DNA of 33,487 nucleotides from an uncultured Acidimicrobiales bacterium (GCA_905479685.1 CAJQNJ010000193.1:1-33487); one strand, 5' to 3'; counted from the stretch's first letter, positions 24,745-33,275 are shown. Notes: generated from the letters alone by a model not told the origin. Numbers and translations: made by a program.

Positions 24745-25974
24745 GTGGCCGAGGCCGACAACGCTGAAGAAATCATCCGCTTGGACAGCGTATTCAAGAT
24801 CTTCGGACCGCAGCCCCGAGGTCGAGCGCTCACGCTTGCCAAAAGCGGGATGAAGAAAAACGACGTGCAAGCAGCGACGGACCATGTGGTCGGAATGAGC
24901 GACGTGTCATTCAGCGTGAAGCGCGGCGAGACCTTCGTGCTCATGGGGCTTTCTGGATCCGGGAAGTCAACGGCAATTCGAACTGTCAACAAACTGTTCG
25001 AGATCACCGATGGTCACGTGTATGTCGATGGCGTCGACGTCCAGGCCCTGAGCGGGCCACCGTTACAGCAGTTTCGTCGCGAGAAGATGGGAATGGTGTT
25101 CCAGCACTTTGCGCTCTTCCCACACCGTTCGGTGATCGACAACACGGGCTACGGGCTAAAAGTACAAAAGGTCGACAAGGAAGAACGAGATGCTGCGTCC
25201 CTCGAGGCGCTGCGGTTGGTGGGTCTCGAGTCTTTCGCCCACAACAGTCCACGGCAGCTCTCTGGTGGTATGCAACAGCGCGTCGGGTTGGCTCGTGCGC
25301 TGGCCTCGGACCCCGACATCTTGTTGATGGACGAGGCATTCTCGGCTCTTGATCCGTTGATCCGTCGTCAAATGCAGGACGAGATGATGGAGATCAACAA
25401 GCAGCTTCAGAAGACGATTCTGTTCATCACTCACGATTTGAATGAGGCGCTGCGAATCGGTGATCGCGTGTGCATCATGAAGGACGGCGCAGTCGTACAG
25501 ATCGGTACGCCGGAGGAAATCCTGACACAGCCAGCAACTGGATATGTAGCTGAGTTCGTGCAGGATGTCGATCAAGGTCGAGTCATCGATGTCGAGACGA
25601 TCATGGCACACCCGATCGAGCTGAGTACGACCATGACGCTCGCTCAAGCCGTCGAGAAGATGGGTGAGACAAGAGGCCAGTTCGTGGTCGATGGTCACGG
25701 TCGTCCGACGGGGCTCCTCACCCAGGAAGATGCGATGCGGGCGATGATGATGGGTACGACAGATGTTGCCTCGGCACTTCGAATCGATTTCGACTCGACG
25801 ACCGGGGAAAAGACCTTCAATGAGATCTACGCGTCGGCTGGCCGGGGTCTTGCATTGGCCGTGGTCGATGACGCAGGAGTGTTGATCGGCGTTCTGCATC
25901 CGCGCGAGATGATGGAAGAGATGGGCCGTGTCGAGCAGTTGATAGATGGCTTCGAGCGAGAGGTGTTCATGTAA
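24745..25974 (+). CDS. proV: Glycine betaine/proline ABC transporter ATP-binding protein with CBS-like C-terminus
   Basis: Walker A GLSGSGKST, signature QLSGGMQQR, Walker B ILLMDEAFSALDP; C-terminal CBS-like region. GTG 24745 after AGGGGA preferred over ORF-track 24643. Confidence 0.92.
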   Translation: MAEADNAEEIIRLDSVFKIFGPQPRGRALTLAKSGMKKNDVQAATDHVVGMSDVSFSVKRGETFVLMGLSGSGKSTAIRTVNKLFEITDGHVYVDGVDVQALSGPPLQQFRREKMGMVFQHFALFPHRSVIDNTGYGLKVQKVDKEERDAASLEALRLVGLESFAHNSPRQLSGGMQQRVGLARALASDPDILLMDEAFSALDPLIRRQMQDEMMEINKQLQKTILFITHDLNEALRIGDRVCIMKDGAVVQIGTPEEILTQPATGYVAEFVQDVDQGRVIDVETIMAHPIELSTTMTLAQAVEKMGETRGQFVVDGHGRPTGLLTQEDAMRAMMMGTTDVASALRIDFDSTTGEKTFNEIYASAGRGLALAVVDDAGVLIGVLHPREMMEEMGRVEQLIDGFEREVFM

Positions 25975-28376
25975 TGGGCCTGCTATTTGCACAAGACAGC
26001 CTGGAAGAGACGCCGGGGTTTTTCGAGAACACCTGGCCGGAGTCTTTTCGCTTTCCGTTTGGTGAGTGGCTCAAGGAGCTCGTGTTCTGGGCGGTGAACA
26101 ACCCGGTCACCTCGACGATCGGTGACATCATCGAGTGGCCGTTCAGCACGTTCTTCGATTTGATCATGAGTGAGCAGGCGGGACGCGATTCGATCATGAC
26201 CGTTCCGTGGGTGTGGCTGGTCATTGCGGTCTTTGTCGTCGCTTCGTTCACTCGGAACACGCGTATCGGGCTGGCGTGTGCGGCGATGCTCGCAATGTGC
26301 GGTTTCCTCGGCGCCGAGTATTGGACCGAGACCGCGAAGACGATCGGCATGATCCTCGTGTCGGTCACGTTGTGCGCAGTCGTGGGGATCCCGCTCGGGA
26401 TTCTGTCGGGCCGCTTCGATTCGATCTGGAGTGTGGTTCGACCCACGCTCGACGCCATGCAGGTTGTCCATTCGTTCGTGTTCATGTTGCCGTTCATTTT
26501 CTTCTTCGGCCTGGGCAACGTTTCTGCGACGATGGTGACGATGGTGTTCGCTCTACCGCCCCTGGTGCGACTCACCAATCTCGGAATTCGGCAGGTGCCA
26601 GAAGACGTTGTCGAAGCGTCACGCGCGTACGGGGCGACCGAGCTTCGTGTGCTCACCGATGTGCAGCTGCCGCTCGCTCGACCTGCAATCATGACAGGCC
26701 TCAACCAGACGCTTCTGCTGGCGATCTCGATGCTCGGTATCGCTGCTCTGATGGGTGCGGGCGGTCTCGGCCGTCTCCTGTTCCGGGCGATCAACAACTT
26801 GAATCTCGGTCTCGCAGCATCTGCTGGCCTCGCATTCTTCTTGGTAGCAGTGATCCTCGACCGCATTTCACAGACCGAAGCCCAGGACGGCGTGAGCCTC
26901 TTGACAAAAATTCGCCAAGCGTTCGTCTATCGAGCCGATCCGCAAGGACTGCTCGATGCCCAAGCCGAACAGGCCCTTGTGGTCGAAGACGACGCGGTCA
27001 CCGAGAGGCTTGCGGCGGTGAACGGTGGCGAACGAGCCGGTCTGTTGATCGCTCTGGCTGGTTTCGGACTGACTCTTGTGTCGCTGTTCATGACGTGGGC
27101 AAATGATGCAGGGTTGGTGTCGAGTTATGGACGGTTTGCCGACGAGAACCTCGAAGGACTCTCGTTCAACGGATTCGAAGCGTCGGGTGGCACGTTCTAC
27201 GGTGTGATCCTGGGCATCTTCGCTGTCCTCGGTCTTCTTGCGAGTATCCGCCCCATGTTGTCCTTCCCCGAGGGAATCGGCCGCACGTTGCTGAAGGGCC
27301 AGGGCTACCTCCTTGCCGGCATCGGAGCGGTCATCGTCGTGATCTGGCTCTTGAACGTCTTTGGAATATCGACCGGTCCTCTCGCCGCCATTGGGCTGTG
27401 GATGTTCGCAATCTGTGTTGCCCTGATCTTGATCGAGACCTTCATGGGCGGCACGCCACGACTTGGTGCTGACGGAGCGCTCATCTCCTCGATCGGTGTG
27501 CTGGGAGCAGCATTGGGCTATGCCGTGCTTCAGCCGACAGACTGGGTTCCGAACTACTCTCACGGACCTGGTGTCATCCTGGCCGTGATCGGCGGAGTGA
27601 TCGCAGTTGTCGGATCCGCGCTGGCAGTTCTTCGGGCGCCGTACGGACCCCGGCGTCCTTTGCCAATCGACATTTCCTGGGGTCGCGTGGTGGCGTCGGG
27701 CTTTGCGCTCCTCATTATCGTCGGCTCAGCATTCGGCGAGGGCGAGCGTGATGACGCAAACGGTGGCTGGGGTTGGTACTTCGACGAGCGAGTCGAGTCG
27801 ATTCAGCGAGCATCGTCGGAGGTGCCGCAAGACATCGCCGAAGAGATCGAACGACTGCGTGATGAAGCTGGCGACGACATCAACAAGCAGATTGCGAACG
27901 CGCAAACAATCACGAACTTGATGAACTCCGTACAGACGGGGAGCAAGGTGATCTACAGCGGCGTTGATCCCGAAGGTCCAGGCCTCGGTTGGATTTCGAT
28001 GGCGCTTGCTGCGCTCGCTGTGGTCTTCTCGATTCCAGCAAGTGGTCTCTTTGGCGGTGGTGAGCAGAGGCGTTGGAGAGCCTCCGCCCTGCTCGCTGGA
28101 ACGGGTCTGGCGATCATGATCGTCCCCATGGCATTCATCTTGGGGATCGTGCGTGTGGGCACAGGTTCGACGACGCTCGGTGGTATCGGTGCGTTCATGA
28201 CATTCATTGCGGGCTTCCTGGTGTTCTCGAGCGGTCGGAGCGTCGTGAACGAGTTCCGTCGTCGTAAGATCTTCTCCGATGTTGCGCACCTCGAGGCTGC
28301 GAGAATTGCTGCCGATGAGGCCGACCTGGTCGAGCTTCCTGAGCTACACCTTGAAGAGGTAATAGGAGAGGTCTAG
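25974..28376 (+). CDS. proW: Glycine betaine ABC transporter permease with large extra multi-TM C-terminal module
   Basis: N-terminal ~300 aa ProW-type permease including EASRAYGATELRVLTDVQLPLARPAIMTG; remaining ~490 aa contain about 10 further hydrophobic segments. TAATG overlap with proV. Confidence 0.9.
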   Translation: MGLLFAQDSLEETPGFFENTWPESFRFPFGEWLKELVFWAVNNPVTSTIGDIIEWPFSTFFDLIMSEQAGRDSIMTVPWVWLVIAVFVVASFTRNTRIGLACAAMLAMCGFLGAEYWTETAKTIGMILVSVTLCAVVGIPLGILSGRFDSIWSVVRPTLDAMQVVHSFVFMLPFIFFFGLGNVSATMVTMVFALPPLVRLTNLGIRQVPEDVVEASRAYGATELRVLTDVQLPLARPAIMTGLNQTLLLAISMLGIAALMGAGGLGRLLFRAINNLNLGLAASAGLAFFLVAVILDRISQTEAQDGVSLLTKIRQAFVYRADPQGLLDAQAEQALVVEDDAVTERLAAVNGGERAGLLIALAGFGLTLVSLFMTWANDAGLVSSYGRFADENLEGLSFNGFEASGGTFYGVILGIFAVLGLLASIRPMLSFPEGIGRTLLKGQGYLLAGIGAVIVVIWLLNVFGISTGPLAAIGLWMFAICVALILIETFMGGTPRLGADGALISSIGVLGAALGYAVLQPTDWVPNYSHGPGVILAVIGGVIAVVGSALAVLRAPYGPRRPLPIDISWGRVVASGFALLIIVGSAFGEGERDDANGGWGWYFDERVESIQRASSEVPQDIAEEIERLRDEAGDDINKQIANAQTITNLMNSVQTGSKVIYSGVDPEGPGLGWISMALAALAVVFSIPASGLFGGGEQRRWRASALLAGTGLAIMIVPMAFILGIVRVGTGSTTLGGIGAFMTFIAGFLVFSSGRSVVNEFRRRKIFSDVAHLEAARIAADEADLVELPELHLEEVIGEV

Positions 28377-28399
28377 CGGAGACGCTGACTGATCAGATA

Positions 28400-28461
28400 G
28401 ATCTGGGGCAATGCAACACCAGGTATCGCGCGACCAATATTGCCCCGGATCGTGCGATACC
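28400..28461 (+). promoter_or_regulatory. Two interleaved inverted repeats in the proW-proX gap
   Basis: GATCTGGGGCAAT (28400-28412) with ATTGCCCCGGATC (28439-28451); GGTATCGCGCG (28422-28432) with CGTGCGATACC (28451-28461). Confidence 0.75.
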
Positions 28462-28497
28462 GTTGATAGGACAACATCCCAAGGAGGGGATTACTTA

Positions 28498-29751
28498 ATG
28501 AAGACTACAAAGAAGAGCCTCTGGCTCGCTTTGCTTACGATCGTGGCACTGTTCGCAGTGTCATGTGGCAGCGATGCCAGCGATGTAGCATCCGACGTCG
28601 AAGACGAAGTGGCAGACGCTGTCGATGAGGTCGAAGACGTCGTGGAAGACGCTGTCGATGAGGTCGAAGACGTCGCCGAAGACGCTGTCGATGAGGTCGA
28701 AGACGTCGTGGAAGACGTCGAAGACGCCATGGCTGACCTGCCAGGCGACGGCAAAGCCGCAACCATGGGCCGTGCAAACTGGTCATCGGGATACGTGCAG
28801 GCCGAAATCCTTCACAACCTGCTCGAGGAGATCGGCTATGACATCTCGAGCCCAGCTGACAATGAGTTCGCTCCGGACCTGGGATACCAGGCAATGGCAA
28901 CTGGTGAGATCGATTTCTGGGCCAACAGCTGGTACCCAGGACACCTGAGCTGGTGGGCGGGTGAACTTCCTGACGGCTCGGAGATTGGCGACAACCTCGA
29001 ACGTCTCGAAGGCTCTCTGATGCCCGGTGGGGGACTTCAGGGATACCTCGTGACCAAGTCATGGGCTGAGGACAACGGAGTCACGACGATCGACCAGATC
29101 AACGCAGACGAGGCTCTTTGGAGCCAGCTCGACTCGGACGGCAACGGCCAAGGCGAAATCTATGGTTGCCCAGAGGACTGGACCTGCGACGACATCATCA
29201 CCGCAACGATCGAGTTCGCTGGTTGGACGCAAATTGAGCAGACCCAGGCAGGCTACGACGCCATGTTCGCCGAGTTCTTGACAAAGGCACAGGCTGGAGA
29301 GCCAGCAATCATCTACACGTGGACCCCGACCTCGTACCTCGCCCAGGCAATCCCCGGCGAGACCACGATGTGGATCTCCACCGATGATGCTTCGGTGCTC
29401 GACGACTCGAACCCAACTGGTGCTGAAGGTGGCGAGGCGTATGATCAAGGCGAAGGCTACAAGGGCCTCGGCGATGACACTTGCCTCCAGGGTCCTGACG
29501 GATGTCAGACCGGCTGGGAAGCTGCGGACATCGAGATCACGGCAAACAAGGCATGGTTGGCTGACAACCCCGCCGCTCGTGAGTTGTTCAACCAATTCAA
29601 GCCCGCGCTGATCGACCTCGCCATTGCTGGTGTTGCGCTCGATGCTTCCGACGGTTCGACTGCTGCAGTCGAGGGGATCGCAGCTGATTGGATCGAGGAC
29701 AATCGGGATCTGGCAGACAGCTGGGTCACCGCAGCGCTCGCCGCAGGCTGA
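28498..29751 (+). CDS. proX: Glycine betaine ABC transporter substrate-binding lipoprotein
   Basis: Lipobox LFAVSCGSD; ProX-like [32 protein letters not shown]. Strong AAGGAGG Shine-Dalgarno at 28481. Confidence 0.92.
   Translation: MKTTKKSLWLALLTIVALFAVSCGSDASDVASDVEDEVADAVDEVEDVVEDAVDEVEDVAEDAVDEVEDVVEDVEDAMADLPGDGKAATMGRANWSSGYVQAEILHNLLEEIGYDISSPADNEFAPDLGYQAMATGEIDFWANSWYPGHLSWWAGELPDGSEIGDNLERLEGSLMPGGGLQGYLVTKSWAEDNGVTTIDQINADEALWSQLDSDGNGQGEIYGCPEDWTCDDIITATIEFAGWTQIEQTQAGYDAMFAEFLTKAQAGEPAIIYTWTPTSYLAQAIPGETTMWISTDDASVLDDSNPTGAEGGEAYDQGEGYKGLGDDTCLQGPDGCQTGWEAADIEITANKAWLADNPAARELFNQFKPALIDLAIAGVALDASDGSTAAVEGIAADWIEDNRDLADSWVTAALAAG
28618..28716 (+). repeat. 3 x 33-bp in-frame tandem repeat encoding [11 protein letters not shown]
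   Basis: Units 28618-28650, 28651-28683, 28684-28716: gctgtcgatgaggtcgaagacgtcgtggaagac; unit 2 differs at gtcgccgaa (V to A). Partial copies flank it. Confidence 0.97.
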
Positions 29752-29801
29752 TCACGACAGACTTCAGGTCCCATCACCAACACTGATGGTGCTACGAACG
29801 A

Positions 29802-29841
29802 GACTGGAGCAGGCCGAAAGGTCTGCTCCAGTCGACGTTTT
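29802..29841 (+). terminator. Predicted intrinsic terminator of proVWX
   Basis: GACTGGAGCAGGCC-GAAA-GGTCTGCTCCAGTC: 14-bp stem (one G-U) capped by a GAAA tetraloop, followed shortly by TTTT. Confidence 0.8.
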
Positions 29842-29871
29842 GGACCGTCGCACACCCCGTAGAATCGGCCG

Positions 29872-30861
29872 ATGCACATAGCCACGGAAGCCACGGAGAA
29901 CTTCATCGACCTCGATGTACCCCGATGGGCGTGGATACTGTTGGCGGTTTGTGTTGTTTCGTTGCTCGGTCTCGATCTTTGGCGTCATCGTGAGGCCCAC
30001 GCCCCGACATTTCGGGAAGCTGGCTTGGAGTCGATCTTCTGGGTGATCTGCTCGCTCGTGTTCGGCGTGTTCATGCTGGTGCAGTTCGGTGGGACCGCTG
30101 CGGGTGAATACCTCGGTGTGTACATCACCGAAAAGTCGCTCAGCGTGGACAACGTGTTCGTGTGGGCCCTGCTCTTCTCGACGATGAAGATCCCATTGAA
30201 GTACCAGCATCGCGTGCTCTTCTGGGGCATCTTTGGTGCGCTGATGCTTCGAGCGATCTTCATCTTGCTTGGCTCGGCCCTCGTCGAGCGCTTCGTTTGG
30301 GTCCTCGTTCTGTTCGGTCTGTTTCTTGTGTGGACTGGTATTCGGATCATCCGGCATCGCGAAGACGAAGGTGAGGACACGTCGACCGCGGGGTTGAGTC
30401 TCCTGAAGAGGTTCATGCCGGTCACCGAGGAGCTCGATGGGCAGAAGTTCTTCACAACGCTGAATGGCAAGCGCGCCGCTACGCCGCTGTTTGCCGCCCT
30501 TGTTGTGGTCGAGTTCACCGACGTGATCTTCGCCGTTGACTCGGTGCCGGCGTCGTTTGGAGTGGCGAACGAGCCCTACATCCTGATTGCCGCGAATGCC
30601 TTTGCGATCATGGGGCTACGAGCCATGTACTTCTTGCTCGCCGACGCACGTGAACGGTTCCACTACCTCTCACATGCCCTCGGTGCGATCCTGCTGTTTG
30701 TCGGCATCAAGCTGATCTTGACCCCATGGATACACCTTGATATCGCACTGTCTCTGGGAATCATCGCCGTGATCCTCGTGCTTGCGGTCGTCTTCAGTAT
30801 CTGGAAGGCCAACCAGATCGAGCGGGAAGCCGAAATGGAGCGCTCAAGTCATTCCGAGTAG
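29872..30861 (+). CDS. TerC-family integral membrane protein
   Basis: EKSLSVDNVFVWALLF, VVVEFTDVIFAVDSVPASF TerC signatures. Confidence 0.94.
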   Translation: MHIATEATENFIDLDVPRWAWILLAVCVVSLLGLDLWRHREAHAPTFREAGLESIFWVICSLVFGVFMLVQFGGTAAGEYLGVYITEKSLSVDNVFVWALLFSTMKIPLKYQHRVLFWGIFGALMLRAIFILLGSALVERFVWVLVLFGLFLVWTGIRIIRHREDEGEDTSTAGLSLLKRFMPVTEELDGQKFFTTLNGKRAATPLFAALVVVEFTDVIFAVDSVPASFGVANEPYILIAANAFAIMGLRAMYFLLADARERFHYLSHALGAILLFVGIKLILTPWIHLDIALSLGIIAVILVLAVVFSIWKANQIEREAEMERSSHSE

Positions 30862-31665
30862 TGCTCGCAGGGTCGGAGGTGGCGAAGGGTCACCCGCGTC
30901 GAGCATCGCTGCTCGTTCGATGTTGATCGGCGTGTAGTGCGGATCTGTCCAATGATCCCACGGCCCAGCGGGCATGGCCGATGGCGACCCTTTTGCGGAT
31001 CGGCATGCGTCGAGATAGGAGATGAGCTGCTCCAACTCCTCTATGCCGCCAATCGGACCGTGTGAAGGAACGAACAGCTCCGCCCACGATGACATGACTT
31101 CGAGTGTTGAAATCCAGACGTCGAAGTCGGCCTCGAAGCCCAGCGGAACGGTACCGAAGCTCGCCAGTGCACCAGCGAACACCACATTGGCACCAGGTAC
31201 CTGGACGGCAAGGTTCTCGAATTGGAGCCCGCCGCGTGGAATTGCGATGCTTGCCGGGCAGAGGTGGGCAGGTTCGGTGACGGTATGTGTCACCGGGCGG
31301 GTGACGACTTCGCGGAGTTCGTCTGCATGATCTGGGTGCAGGCGTGCCCATGTCTCAGGGTTCGGTGGCTGGTCCAGGTGCGCAGACGTCTGCGGTGACC
31401 CGTATACCGCGGCCAGAGGGAATGCAGCGCTCCCGCCGACGAGATCGATATGTGATCCGGTCAGAACGAGTCGACGTATGGGGAGCGGCGACAATTCGGC
31501 GAGTGCACTCGCCAATTGGCTCGCAACGCTGGGGACGAGCCCAGCATCGATCACGGTCAGGCCATCTTCGGCAACGACGATTCCCGAGTTGGTCGCAACG
31601 CGTCCTGGTTCGTCGTGTAACCAGGCAAACACTCCCGGGTCGAGAGGTACGAGCGACGCAGCCAC
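30844..31665 (-). CDS. Metallo-beta-lactamase-fold protein with incomplete metal motif
   Basis: GIVVAEDGLTVIDAGLVPS, LVLTGSHIDLVGGSAAFP, LFVPSHGPIGG. ORF-track start 31671; GTG 31665 fits the 6-nt leaderless spacing. Confidence 0.78.
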   Translation of the reverse strand: MAASLVPLDPGVFAWLHDEPGRVATNSGIVVAEDGLTVIDAGLVPSVASQLASALAELSPLPIRRLVLTGSHIDLVGGSAAFPLAAVYGSPQTSAHLDQPPNPETWARLHPDHADELREVVTRPVTHTVTEPAHLCPASIAIPRGGLQFENLAVQVPGANVVFAGALASFGTVPLGFEADFDVWISTLEVMSSWAELFVPSHGPIGGIEELEQLISYLDACRSAKGSPSAMPAGPWDHWTDPHYTPINIERAAMLDAGDPSPPPTLRALLGMT

Positions 31666-31736
31666 GACCACACGCTAGAGGCTCGTTGTTCAGATGGCTG
31701 GTTCAGCGCAGTGCGGTGATTGCCGACATACATCAT

Positions 31737-32570
31737 ATGGCTCGACAGATCCGGAGAACCTCGCAGCACCGCCGTGCGTGGATGATGGGGATGATTGTCG
31801 TAGTAGTCGCTGTCGGATGCTCGAAAGCGACCCCTGAAATGCCCGGCTCCCTCGCTCTGGCTGCCGATGCCGAGGTCGAGATGACGACGACGGTTCGCCC
31901 CACGACGACGGTTCGCCCCACGACGACCACATCGACGATCCCACCTGATCCTTTGCGGACGTGGGTCGCCACAGCGAACCCAAACGTCACGAATCTTGTT
32001 GCGTTCGACGAACCCAGGGGAACCCCGATCGCCCTCGAATTCATCGTGCCCAATCCGCACCAATTTGGTGGGCCACTGACCCTCATGGTCACCGAGGGCA
32101 ACGCTGGAGATGCATGGGTGAAGGTACAGCTTCCCGTGCGACCGAATGGACAGGAGGGATGGATTCGTACGACTGATTGGGAGATCACCGGTACGCGGGT
32201 TCGTGCAGAGGTCGACCTCACTGCTCGCAGGGTCACCGTCTACGACGGTGAAGACGTCATCGCAGCGACAGATGCGGTGATCGGGGCACCTGCGACTCCC
32301 ACGCCGCTCGGCACGTTTTCGATCACCGCCAAGCGGCGCAACCCCCCGTCGGAGTCATATCTCGGCCCGTGGGCCCTTGCTCTGTCGGCATACTCCGAGG
32401 TGTATGAGATCTTCAGCGGCGGACTACCCGTGATCGCCATCCACGGCACGACACACCCTGAACAGGTCGGCGAGGCACGTTCCAACGGATGTATTCGGGT
32501 GCCCAATGAAATCGTCTCATTCCTTGCCGAGAACGTGCCACTCGGCGCTCCGGTAACGGTCTTCTCCTAG
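31737..32570 (+). CDS. L,D-transpeptidase (YkuD) lipoprotein with Thr-rich linker
   Basis: Signal/lipobox MIVVVVAVGCSKA, TTVRPTTTVRPTTTTSTIPP linker, catalytic IAIHGTTHPEQVGEARSNGCIRV. Start within the longer ORF-track frame. Confidence 0.9.
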   Translation: MARQIRRTSQHRRAWMMGMIVVVVAVGCSKATPEMPGSLALAADAEVEMTTTVRPTTTVRPTTTTSTIPPDPLRTWVATANPNVTNLVAFDEPRGTPIALEFIVPNPHQFGGPLTLMVTEGNAGDAWVKVQLPVRPNGQEGWIRTTDWEITGTRVRAEVDLTARRVTVYDGEDVIAATDAVIGAPATPTPLGTFSITAKRRNPPSESYLGPWALALSAYSEVYEIFSGGLPVIAIHGTTHPEQVGEARSNGCIRVPNEIVSFLAENVPLGAPVTVFS

Positions 32571-32693
32571 CGCGAGCGCTATGAACACCCACAGTGGGGT
32601 TCGTCCATCAATCCCGAAAATATTGCGACATGAAACCGACATATTGTGACGACATATGTTACTTTTCATCATGTGCGCCGACGGGAGGCGTAT

Positions 32694-33275
32694 GTGAACC
32701 TGCACTCGGCGGAATCCGGATCGAACATGACATTGTTACAAATACATCCGGGTGGATATGTCTGGCATGTGCCACGCGCCGGGCGGGAAGCTCATCTGCT
32801 TCGGCTGGTGAGCCAGACGGGGCGACTGGTGCTCATCACGAACTCATCACGCGAGGCGATCGATTATTCGGAACGCTTGACCCTGTCGGGGGTGCCGGTG
32901 CTCGTTGCGACCGACACGAGCAATGTTGCTGTCGTCGATGCATTCAACGACGATCACGTGAGCACCTTGATCGCCACGCAAGAGTATGTGATTGCGAATG
33001 GGCCCATCGAGGCGCGCATGGTCGTACATCTCCGCACGAGCTCGTCCGTGCGTGATTATGAGCGTCGCATCGATGCAGCACTCGCTCCGGTCCATGTCAC
33101 CTTCATCGTGCCCGAGGACGAACGGAGAATGGTGTCCCTGTTGTCGCATCTGAAAGCAGATAGCGGTCATGGGGAGCCTGCCGACGTCGAATTCGAGGAC
33201 ATCGTTGATCTGACGAGCGCCGACGACTTCGCGATGGTTGGGCACGCCCGGCGTCGAATTCGTTTGCGCGGCTGA
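32694..33275 (+). CDS. Stand-alone degenerate helicase C-terminal (RecA2)-like protein
   Basis: GTG 32694 preceded by GGGAGG; RLVLITNSSREAIDYSERLTLSGVPVLVATDTSNVAVVDAFNDDHVSTLIATQEYVIANGPIEARMVVHLRTSSSVRDYERRIDAALAPVHVTFIVPEDERR aligns by eye with the DEAD-box RecA2 layout. Confidence 0.6.
   Translation: MNLHSAESGSNMTLLQIHPGGYVWHVPRAGREAHLLRLVSQTGRLVLITNSSREAIDYSERLTLSGVPVLVATDTSNVAVVDAFNDDHVSTLIATQEYVIANGPIEARMVVHLRTSSSVRDYERRIDAALAPVHVTFIVPEDERRMVSLLSHLKADSGHGEPADVEFEDIVDLTSADDFAMVGHARRRIRLRG

Noticed and set aside
25967-26866. 299-aa and other minus-strand ORFs under proW
   Set aside because: Shadow ORFs of ProW with compositional bias; proW contains clear permease motifs.
29130-29190. 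EF-hand-like DSDGNGQGE loop in ProX as a novel Ca site
   Set aside because: A comparable DTNGDGKADLTGC segment occurs in ordinary ProX proteins, so it is family-typical.
29752-29871. yybP-ykoY manganese riboswitch before terC
   Set aside because: Region is a terminator plus a leaderless promoter; no riboswitch core recognised.
31880-31935. 18-bp repeat acgacgacggttcgcccc in the L,D-transpeptidase gene
   Set aside because: Only two copies encoding a Thr/Pro-rich cell-wall linker; ordinary for secreted actinobacterial proteins.
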